Assembly (NCBI GenBank): GCA_023443705.1
Contig: JAEZTD010000124.1
Span: 1-6,625 of the forward strand
Source of the DNA: Bacillota bacterium
Lineage (GTDB): Bacteria; Bacillota; Clostridia; Christensenellales; Aristaeellaceae
Direction of reading: 5' to 3'
Length of the DNA stretch: 6,625 nt
The first letter of the stretch is position 1. Each line of letters begins with the position of its first letter. The position numbers and the translations under genes are program-made. The notes under the pieces were generated by a model that was not told where the DNA came from, ran no database searches, and saw only the letters and a program-made list of their open reading frames with translations. Below are positions 1 to 4,282 of this stretch, piece after piece.

Positions 1-235
1 CTACGTTTACAACGTCTGCGACCACGAGGAATGCTACCGGGAGGTCGGCTCCCAGGCGGTGGCCTACACCACCGGCGTGCCCGCGATGATCGGCGCGATG
101 ATGGTGATGAGCGGCGCGTGGCAGAAGCCCGGCGTCCATAATATGGAAGACTTCGACCCCGACCCGTTCATGGACGCGCTGAACAAGTGGGGCCTGCCCT
201 GGCAGGTGGATGAAAACCCCGTTCTGGTGGACTGA
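1..235 (+). CDS. Carboxynorspermidine/carboxyspermidine dehydrogenase, C-terminal part (partial at 5' end)
   Basis: The open frame enters the window already in progress (first full codon at base 2) and ends at TGA 233-235, leaving 77 C-terminal residues. The readable parts, TTGVPAMIGAMMVMSGAW, KPGVHNMEDFDPDPFM and a terminal GLPW stretch, are typical of the end of the LYS1/saccharopine-dehydrogenase-like family that acts in polyamine synthesis. Known family role: NADPH-dependent reductive condensation of a diamine (putrescine or diaminopropane) with L-aspartate semialdehyde to give carboxyspermidine or carboxynorspermidine, in the cytosol. The assignment is strongly supported by the next gene, which encodes the decarboxylase for this product and begins only 3 bases after this stop codon. 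Which diamine is used cannot be told from the fragment. The NAD(P)-binding N-terminus lies outside the window. Confidence 0.9.
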   Translation, partial: YVYNVCDHEECYREVGSQAVAYTTGVPAMIGAMMVMSGAWQKPGVHNMEDFDPDPFMDALNKWGLPWQVDENPVLVD

Positions 236-238
236 CCC

Positions 239-1405
239 GTGGTGCGCAGTGACCTGCCCACGCCCTGCTATGTTGTCAGCGAAGCGGCGCTCAAGCGGAA
301 TCTCGAGATTCTGAAGGGCGTTTCAGACCGGACGGGCGCGAGAATTCTTCTGGCGCAGAAGGCGTTTTCGATGTTTGCGGCGTACCCCCTGATCGGGCGG
401 TACCTACACGGCGCGGCCTCCAGCGGCCTTTTTGAGGCGCGCCTCGCCAAAAACCACATGCGGGGGGAGAACCACACCTTCTCCCCCGCCTTCCGGGATT
501 CGGAGTTTGATGAGATCGCCCGCATCTCCGGCCACATCGTGTTCAATTCCCTCGGCCAATTCCGTCGGTTCGGCGCGCGGGCGCTTTCTGCGGGGGCGCA
601 GGTGGGCCTTCGGATCAACCCCGGACGCTCGACGCAGGAGCACGCCATCTACGACCCCTGCGCGCCCGGCTCGCGCCTGGGCATCCCGTGGACGGAAGAC
701 CTGCCGCCGCTGCCGGAGGGCGTCACCGGGCTTCACTTCCACACGCTGTGCGAGCAGGATGCGGACGCGCTGGAGGAGACGCTGGACGCGGTCGCGGAAA
801 AGTTTGAGCCCTGGCTCCGGCGGGCAAAATGGATCAATTTCGGCGGCGGGCACCACATCACGCGGAAAGATTACGACATCCCGCGGCTTGAAAAATGCAT
901 CCGGAGGATGCAAGCGGAATACGGCCTTCGGGTGTATCTGGAGCCGGGAGAAGCGGTGGCCTTAAACGCCGGGATACTGATCGCCGAAGTTCTGGACATA
1001 GTGCAAAATAACGGCGTCGACATCGCCATTTTGGACGCCTCCGCCGCCTGCCACATGCCGGACGTGATCGAAATGCCCTACCGCCCGCCGCTTCAGGAGC
1101 CGGGCGAGCCCCATGATTTTTCAGAGGGATTGGTTCCGGCGGGTCAGCCGGGGGAAAAGCCGTATACCTACCGGCTGGCGGGGCCCACCTGCCTCGCCGG
1201 GGACGTGATCGGCGACTATTCCTTTGACGCGCCCCTCGCGCCGGGAATGCGGCTGGAGTTTTGCGACATGGCCATCTATACCATGGTCAAGAACAACACC
1301 TTCAACGGCATGCCGCTGCCCGCCATCTGCTGGGAGGACGAAACGGGCGGCTGCCGCGTCGTTAAGCGCTTCGGCTACGGGGACTTTGAGGGAAGGCTAA
1401 CCTGA
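239..1405 (+). CDS. nspC: Carboxynorspermidine decarboxylase
   Basis: 388 residues, full family length. It is a PLP-dependent fold-III decarboxylase that removes CO2 from carboxynorspermidine/carboxyspermidine to give norspermidine/spermidine. Visible motifs: LLAQKAFS with the PLP Schiff-base lysine K41; the phosphate-binding FGGGHH at 201-206; EPGE at 236-239; DASAACHMPDVIEMPYRP from D266; GPTCLAGD at 315-322, whose C318 and D322 match the partner-subunit active-site motif of ornithine and diaminopimelate decarboxylases; and Y347 in CDMAIY, the usual PLP-contacting tyrosine. The start is a GTG (239) followed by a second GTG (242). Only a weak GGTGG (226-230) precedes it, inside the upstream gene, so translational coupling to the dehydrogenase is likely. 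Together the two genes form the aspartate-semialdehyde route to triamines. Substrate preference (carboxyspermidine in most gut bacteria) is inference. Confidence 0.95.
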   Translation: MVRSDLPTPCYVVSEAALKRNLEILKGVSDRTGARILLAQKAFSMFAAYPLIGRYLHGAASSGLFEARLAKNHMRGENHTFSPAFRDSEFDEIARISGHIVFNSLGQFRRFGARALSAGAQVGLRINPGRSTQEHAIYDPCAPGSRLGIPWTEDLPPLPEGVTGLHFHTLCEQDADALEETLDAVAEKFEPWLRRAKWINFGGGHHITRKDYDIPRLEKCIRRMQAEYGLRVYLEPGEAVALNAGILIAEVLDIVQNNGVDIAILDASAACHMPDVIEMPYRPPLQEPGEPHDFSEGLVPAGQPGEKPYTYRLAGPTCLAGDVIGDYSFDAPLAPGMRLEFCDMAIYTMVKNNTFNGMPLPAICWEDETGGCRVVKRFGYGDFEGRLT

Positions 1406-1410
1406 CGGTT

Positions 1411-1594
1411 GCACTGAAATCTCCTGCGGATCTTTCAGCGCGTGGGTTATCTGCGCTCGCCTGAAACCCTTTGGGTTTCGGGCGGCTCGCTGACTTGAGG
1501 AATCGTTTCTTCCGCCAGTAAAGCGCACTGGTTGCAGAAACCGTTCCCAGCGCACAGGCCGCCGGGGGCGATTGAACCTCTGCGTAGGTTTTTT
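1411..1594 (+). repeat. Structured intergenic repeat, copy 1
   Basis: First of three related elements in the window, beginning 6 bases after the nspC stop. Ordered hairpins: a head stem GCACTGAAA (1411-1419) with TTTCAGCGC (1433-1441), one A-C mismatch, CTGCGG in its loop; hairpin A, CGCCTGAAACCC (1458-1469) with GGGTTTCGGGCG (1473-1484), 12 pairs including one G-U, three-base loop; hairpin B, 1506-1518 with 1528-1540, 13 positions with two mismatches; hairpin C, CGTTCCCAGCG (1542-1552) with CGCCGGGGGCG (1560-1570); and a tail stem AACCT (1575-1579) with AGGTT (1586-1590), loop CTGCGT, then TTTT. The tail resembles a weak intrinsic terminator. The order of modules matches copies at 2655-2832 and 6244-6425. 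The apparent protein-coding frames across it are fortuitous. Confidence 0.85.
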
Positions 1595-1636
1595 CATCTC
1601 CAGCGGACATCTTGGCATTTCTTTGGCGGTTTTTGG

Positions 1637-1666
1637 GCGCGTCCCGTTTACGGGGGCGCGCTCTTT
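1637..1666 (+). terminator. Probable intrinsic terminator downstream of nspC and repeat copy 1
   Basis: GCGCG (1637-1641) pairs with CGCGC (1657-1661) and CCCG (1643-1646) with CGGG (1651-1654), separated by a small T/GG internal irregularity, with loop TTTA. The stem is followed by a short T-rich run (TCTTTCT). It would close the polyamine transcript before the SPFH gene. A TATCAT at 1671-1676 could be a -10 box for the next gene, but no convincing -35 is seen. Confidence 0.55.
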
Positions 1667-1692
1667 CTGGTATCATGGAAAATGTAGAAACG

Positions 1693-1700
1693 AAGGAGGT
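1693..1700 (+). promoter_or_regulatory. Strong ribosome-binding site that fixes the SPFH gene start
   Basis: AAGGAGGT lies 7 bases before ATG 1708. It is a near-perfect Shine-Dalgarno sequence and rules out the in-frame upstream ATG at 1612, which has none and would place the terminator hairpin inside the coding region. Confidence 0.85.
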
Positions 1701-1707
1701 ACTTTCC

Positions 1708-2643
1708 ATGAGCCAGCCCAACGTCCATAGAATGCCGCAGCGCGGGCCGCGGCTTACGCTGATCCTCATCGCCGTCGCGGTGGTGGTCCTGATCGTGGTG
1801 GTGGTGGCGCTCGCGCCCTACACCGTCGTGCCCACCGGCCACACCGGCATCGTGACCACCTTCGGCCGCGTGGAGAGCTACACGCTTGCCGATGGCTTCC
1901 ACCTGAAAAACCCCGTCCAGCAGATCATCATGATGGACAACCGCGCCCAGAAGGCCACCGTCTCGATGCAGGCCTTCTCCAGCGACATCCAGCAGGTGGA
2001 CGTGGTATGCTCCGTCAACTACCGGGTGGACCGGGAGACCGCCCAGGACCTGTACCGAAACGTCGGCGTCAACTACTACCAGACGATCATGGAGCCCCGC
2101 ATCAAGGAAGATGTGAAGGCCGTCTTCACCAAGTACTCCGCCGAGAACCTCGTGGGCGCGCGGGCGACGCTTTCCGAGCAGGTCAGGGAACGGCTCGCGT
2201 CGCTGATGAAGCAGAACGGCATTGACATCATCGCCGTGTCCATCGAGGACATTGACTTCACCGACGCGTTCACCAACGCCGTCGAGGACAAGCAGGTGGC
2301 CGAGCAAACAAAACTGCGCGTCGAGACCGAGCAGGCCCAGCAGGTGAGCGTGGAAAGGTCCGCCGCCGAGCGCCGAGTGATCGCCGCCAACGCCGAGGCC
2401 GAGGAGCGCGCCATCTTTGCCGAGGCCGACGCCAAGGTCGCCCGCGTTCAGGCCGACGCCGCCCGCTACGCCGGCGAACAGGAGGCAGCGAAGAACCAGG
2501 CCCTCGCCCAGTCGCTGACCGCGCCGTTCATCGAATACCTCAAGATCACCCGCTGGAACGGCAGCGTGCCCCAGGTGCAGTTGTCCGGCAGCGGTGCCTA
2601 CCCGGTGATCGACATCACGCCGGAAGCGACGACCGCGCCGTAA
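1708..2643 (+). CDS. SPFH/Band 7 (prohibitin/HflC-like) membrane protein
   Basis: 311 residues from ATG 1708, chosen from the ribosome site at 1693-1700. Residues 1-15 are basic and polar; residues 16-37 are a strongly hydrophobic Leu/Ile/Val/Ala anchor. The SPFH domain follows directly: VPTGHTGIVTTFGRV (41-55), DGFHLKNP (62-69), then VDVVCSVNYRVD (97-108), EPRIKEDVKAVFTKYSAENL (129-148) and IDIIAVSIEDIDFTDAF (172-188). Residues about 195-268 form a charged Ala/Glu/Gln/Arg-rich coiled coil, and the end has the prohibitin-type FIEYLKITRWNGSVPQV (274-290) with a short disordered tail. Known family role: large ring- or cage-like membrane scaffolds that organise membrane domains and, for HflK/C and prohibitins, surround the FtsH protease. 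A specific partner cannot be read here, since no NfeD or FtsH gene is adjacent. It appears to be transcribed alone and is followed 12 bases later by repeat copy 2. Confidence 0.93.
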   Translation: MSQPNVHRMPQRGPRLTLILIAVAVVVLIVVVVALAPYTVVPTGHTGIVTTFGRVESYTLADGFHLKNPVQQIIMMDNRAQKATVSMQAFSSDIQQVDVVCSVNYRVDRETAQDLYRNVGVNYYQTIMEPRIKEDVKAVFTKYSAENLVGARATLSEQVRERLASLMKQNGIDIIAVSIEDIDFTDAFTNAVEDKQVAEQTKLRVETEQAQQVSVERSAAERRVIAANAEAEERAIFAEADAKVARVQADAARYAGEQEAAKNQALAQSLTAPFIEYLKITRWNGSVPQVQLSGSGAYPVIDITPEATTAP

Positions 2644-2654
2644 GGCAACGCCGG

Positions 2655-2832
2655 GCAATGAAAACCTGCGGACGCATCCTTTGATTGCAAGGGCTCGGGC
2701 TGGTTTCCGGAGACGCTGACGTGCTTCCGGGCGACGGATTAACCAAGTGTATTGTTTCTGCCACCAGCGTTCGCGCTGGTGGCAGAAATCGTTCCCGACG
2801 TACACGCCATCGGGAACGATTGAAGCCCACGG
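2655..2832 (+). repeat. Structured intergenic repeat, copy 2
   Basis: Second copy, starting 12 bases after the SPFH stop, in the same orientation. Head stem GCAATGAAA (2655-2663) with TTTGATTGC (2680-2688), one G-G mismatch, with CCTGCGGA in the loop. The region of hairpin A is degenerate: only the right arm CTTCCGGGCG (2724-2733) is recognisable. Hairpin B is a perfect 15-bp stem, TTTCTGCCACCAGCG (2755-2769) with CGCTGGTGGCAGAAA (2774-2788), closed by a TTCG tetraloop. Hairpin C, ATCGTTCCCGA (2788-2798) with TCGGGAACGAT (2810-2820), shares CGTTCCC and the loop TACACGCC with copy 3. The tail GAAGCCCACGGGGG lacks the CTGCG loop of the other copies. It sits between convergent genes. Confidence 0.85.
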
Positions 2833-2857
2833 GGGAACGCCGGGAAAGGTTTCAGCG

Positions 2858-2877
2858 CCGAAGGACGCGGCTTTCGG
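2858..2877. terminator. Small hairpin between convergent genes, possible terminator
   Basis: CCGAAGG (2858-2864) pairs with CTTTCGG (2871-2877), seven pairs including one G-U, loop ACGCGG. It lies between the SPFH gene and the convergent small membrane-protein gene. Neither strand has a proper T-run, so this is a weak call. Confidence 0.25.
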
Positions 2878-2916
2878 GTGCCTTTCTCATGAATTCCGGG
2901 CGCTTCCGTCGTTGGG

Positions 2917-3069
2917 CTACGCCCCCGGAATGGTCGTGCCGATCACTGCGCCGCCGATCACAGAGACATACGGGCTCGCCGTGATCGGGCACGCGCCGGT
3001 GCAGCAGCCGATAAACCGGTAGGCCGCGTAGCCGACCGCGCCGCCGACCACCGCAAGCCTGATATGCAT
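2917..3069 (-). CDS. Small two-helix membrane protein of the DUF6132 type
   Basis: A 50-residue frame on the minus strand, from ATG at 3069 down to TAG at 2917; an in-frame TGA lies 33 bases upstream of the ATG, and there is no alternative start. It reads as a hydrophobic helix with glycines (about residues 4-20), a central GCCTGACPITASPY (21-34), then a second hydrophobic glycine-rich helix (35-49). The order G-C-x-T-G-x-C-P-I-T-x-x-P-Y/W between two short helices is the pattern I know from small proteins annotated as DUF6132, found in Firmicutes and Bacteroidetes, usually 45-70 residues and of unknown function. C22, C23 and C27 could bind metal or form a disulfide (inference). No proper Shine-Dalgarno precedes the ATG (AAAAGCGGTTT), and the DNA just upstream belongs to the AT-rich island, so expression may be impaired. 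Confidence 0.8.
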   Translation of the reverse strand: MHIRLAVVGGAVGYAAYRFIGCCTGACPITASPYVSVIGGAVIGTTIPGA

Positions 3070-3076
3070 AAACCGC
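3058..3076 (+). repeat. Left copy of a 19-bp direct repeat bracketing the AT-rich island
   Basis: CCTGATATGCATAAACCGC. It differs at 2 of 19 positions from 3932-3950 and lies in the same orientation. It covers the first four codons and the upstream bases of the minus-strand DUF6132-type gene. The base composition changes abruptly from GC-rich to AT-rich immediately after it. Confidence 0.6.
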
Positions 3077-3096
3077 TTTTGTGTTTTGGATTTTGC

Positions 3097-3126
3097 TTGT
3101 CAGTTCAACACTTGATATGATATAAT
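3097..3126 (+). promoter_or_regulatory. Strong sigma-A-type promoter for the VOC gene
   Basis: TTGTCA (3097-3102) and a perfect TATAAT (3121-3126) are separated by 18 bases. The TG at 3118-3119 makes an extended -10. Transcription would start near 3133, about 35 bases before the ATG at 3168. It lies wholly within the AT-rich island, so the gene carries its own expression signal. Confidence 0.75.
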
Positions 3127-3167
3127 CAGGTTAAGAAATAATATACTAACGACAGGAAGTATATAAA

Positions 3168-3650
3168 ATGAAATATAAAGGAACTTTGATTGCGGTTCAT
3201 GACATGGAAAAAGCCAAGCAGTTTTATCGCTCCATATTGGGGTTGGAAGTGGTTATGGATGCAGGCGCAAATGTTGAGCTGACAGGCGGTGTCTTTCTCC
3301 AAACGGCTGATACTTGGACCAACTTTATTCATAAGCCTAAATCTGAAATCAATTTCAAGAACAATGCTGTGGAGTTATATTTTGAAACAGATGAAATGGA
3401 TGGCTTTATTAAAAGATTGGAAATGCATCAGAATATAGTTTATCTTCATCCATTGGTAGAACATAGCTGGGGGCAGCGCGCAGTCCGCTTCTATGATATA
3501 GACAGCCATATCATTGAAGTGGCAGAAAATCTTACAATGGTAATCAAAAGATTCATACAATCTGGCCTCACAATAGAGCAGACGGCACAGCGTATGGAGG
3601 TTGATACCAATTACATTAAATCCGTTCTAGAAAAGCAATCGGAAAAATAA
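3168..3650 (+). CDS. VOC-superfamily (glyoxalase/bleomycin-resistance/dioxygenase fold) protein
   Basis: 160 residues, ATG preceded by AGGAAG (3154-3159) at 8-base spacing. The N-terminus GTLIAVHDMEKAKQFYRSIL-GLEVV is the classic first beta-alpha unit of the vicinal-oxygen-chelate fold. The second module runs from about E69 (VELYFE) through HPLVEHSWGQRAVRFYD (94-110) to HIIEVAE (114-120), with E117 at the usual C-terminal metal-ligand place. Residues 121-160 form an extra helical tail (FIQSGLTIEQTAQRMEV) resembling a helix-turn-helix. Members of this group are common in Clostridia as 'glyoxalase' or 'VOC family' proteins; their substrate is not established, so lactoylglutathione lyase or drug binding should not be assumed. 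Codon use is strikingly AT-rich (third positions mostly A/T) compared with every neighbour, which, with the flanking direct repeat, suggests acquisition by transfer. Confidence 0.9.
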   Translation: MKYKGTLIAVHDMEKAKQFYRSILGLEVVMDAGANVELTGGVFLQTADTWTNFIHKPKSEINFKNNAVELYFETDEMDGFIKRLEMHQNIVYLHPLVEHSWGQRAVRFYDIDSHIIEVAENLTMVIKRFIQSGLTIEQTAQRMEVDTNYIKSVLEKQSEK

Positions 3651-3931
3651 ACAACAGACACAAAAACAACGATCCCCATGTAAGACGTTGGATTTTTCAT
3701 ATACCCTATCAGGGGATCCTGCTGGCGCTGCGCCTTAAGGCGCCAAGAAAGGCCCGCCAACCGCCTCATTGTTACTGGCTATCCCTTGAAGGGACGATAT
3801 ATTCCTTCATTGTCAACCAATCGCTGTGTTACACTGTGCATGTGGGAGCAGGCACTTCCTTTAGGTTGATTGTTGTCGCAATTCAATCATAACCGATCTG
3901 CCCGTCTCCCGCTCTTTTTTCTCATCTCAAT
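3651..3931. other. Non-coding, structured right part of the AT-rich island
   Basis: No supportable gene in about 280 bases. It holds an inverted repeat, GATCCCC (3671-3677) with GGGGATC (3712-3718), which could end the VOC transcript; a 14-base palindrome GCGCCTTAAGGCGC (3730-3743) that competes with the hairpin TGGCGC (3723-3728) with GCGCCA (3740-3745); a hairpin TCCCT (3782-3786) with AGGGA (3790-3794); and a longer imperfect hairpin at 3864-3894 (GGTT-GATTG-TTG paired with CAA-CAATC-AACC, two 2-base bulges). A frame without stops spans 3620-3889 but has no start codon. It may be the remnant or end of a mobile element. No terminal inverted repeats were found. Confidence 0.5.
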
Positions 3932-3950
3932 CCTGATATTCGTAAACCGC
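3932..3950 (+). repeat. Right copy of the 19-bp direct repeat
   Basis: CCTGATATTCGTAAACCGC, 17/19 identical to 3058-3076. Read on the minus strand it is AAGGGGG-CGGTTT-ACG, that is, a good Shine-Dalgarno sequence at 6-base spacing from a codon that corresponds to the DUF6132 start ATG but is ACG here. Similarity continues weakly for about 10 more bases. The -35 box of the next promoter begins 5 bases downstream. Confidence 0.6.
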
Positions 3951-3954
3951 CCCC

Positions 3955-3984
3955 TTGACGCAGAGGCGCTCCGTCGCATATAAT
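3955..3984 (+). promoter_or_regulatory. Strong sigma-A-type promoter for the structured RNA
   Basis: TTGACG (3955-3960), 18-base spacer, perfect TATAAT (3979-3984). The predicted start is near 3991. No open frame with a ribosome site follows for 290 bases, so the immediate product is an untranslated RNA. Confidence 0.75.
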
Positions 3985-3990
3985 ACGCGT

Positions 3991-4221
3991 AAGATCAATC
4001 AGGGGGAGTGAAGGATGTCGGTTAGCTGCTAGGCAAAAAGGTACGCCAAGGCCTATGCTTTGCACAGGCTGTGTTTTCGTACCCCGCGCCGGCGGCCGCC
4101 GTGCCTCACGCCCGGAACAGGGGAGCCTTCAGGGCTTCCCGATGTTGACGCTTCGGGGTTCTCCCGCAAGTGCCGATATCTTCCGTCGCCATTTGAGGGC
4201 TGCGCGCGTCGCAGCCCTTTT
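3991..4221 (+). ncRNA. Structured non-coding RNA of about 230 nt (family uncertain; raiA-like is one candidate)
   Basis: A promoter (3955-3984) and an intrinsic terminator (4197-4221) delimit a transcript with no believable reading frame. The ends close on each other: GAAGGATGTCGG (4010-4021) pairs with CCGATATCTTCC (4173-4184), ten consecutive pairs with two G-U. Inside are GGTACG (4040-4045) with CGTACC (4078-4083), enclosing a hairpin GCCTATGC (4051-4058) with GCACAGGC (4062-4069); then GGGGAGCC (4120-4127) with GGCTTCCC (4133-4140); and CTTCGGGG (4151-4158) with TCCCGCAAG (4162-4170). This multi-branched shape is unlike the rod of 6S RNA, and it lacks recognisable SRP, tmRNA, RNase P or T-box consensus. 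The raiA RNAs of Firmicutes are of similar size and setting, but I cannot confirm that match. It could be a free RNA or a leader acting on mutS2, which starts 61 bases after the terminator. Confidence 0.65.
4197..4221 (+). terminator. Intrinsic terminator of the structured RNA
   Basis: GGGCTGCG (4197-4204) pairs perfectly with CGCAGCCC (4210-4217), loop CGCGT, extended by A4196-T4218, followed by TTTT (4218-4221). No upstream sequence clearly able to pair as an anti-terminator was found, which favours a free-standing RNA. Confidence 0.75.
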
Positions 4222-4282
4222 GCTGTCCGCTCCGAACGCCCGGGACGGGCCGCCGCGCGCATATCCAACAGGTTGAATTTCA

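Noticed and set aside
432..965. 177-codon frame inside nspC
   Set aside because: Arg/Ser-rich shadow of nspC in another frame.
1612..1707. Upstream ATG extension of the SPFH protein
   Set aside because: No ribosome site at 1612 and it would include the terminator hairpin; AAGGAGGT at 1693-1700 points to ATG 1708.
1648..2805. 385-codon open frame on the minus strand
   Set aside because: Antisense to the SPFH gene, His/Gly/Asp-rich with no family motif, and it runs through repeat copy 2.
2615..2830. Minus-strand frames over the repeats with a shared RERF-like peptide (also near 1397-1618 and 6264-6575)
   Set aside because: The shared peptide is only the translation of hairpin C of the repeat; the frames have no consistent start, length or ribosome site.
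2685..3022. Plus-strand frames over repeat copy 2 and the DUF6132-type gene
   Set aside because: Opposite to a better-supported minus-strand gene and overlapping a structured repeat; no recognisable protein family.
3772..3810. 12-codon minus-strand peptide beginning MKEYIVPS
   Set aside because: Could be a leader peptide, but there is no gene or promoter downstream on that strand to be controlled.
3620..3892. Stop-free frame after the VOC gene
   Set aside because: No ATG, GTG or TTG start with a ribosome site, and no recognised domain; kept only as a possible remnant.
3991..4221. 6S RNA, SRP RNA, tmRNA or T-box identity for the RNA
   Set aside because: Multi-branched fold rather than the 6S rod; no SRP GGAAG-type apical domain, no tmRNA ends, and the GTACCCCGCG stretch lacks the T-box TGG-A context.
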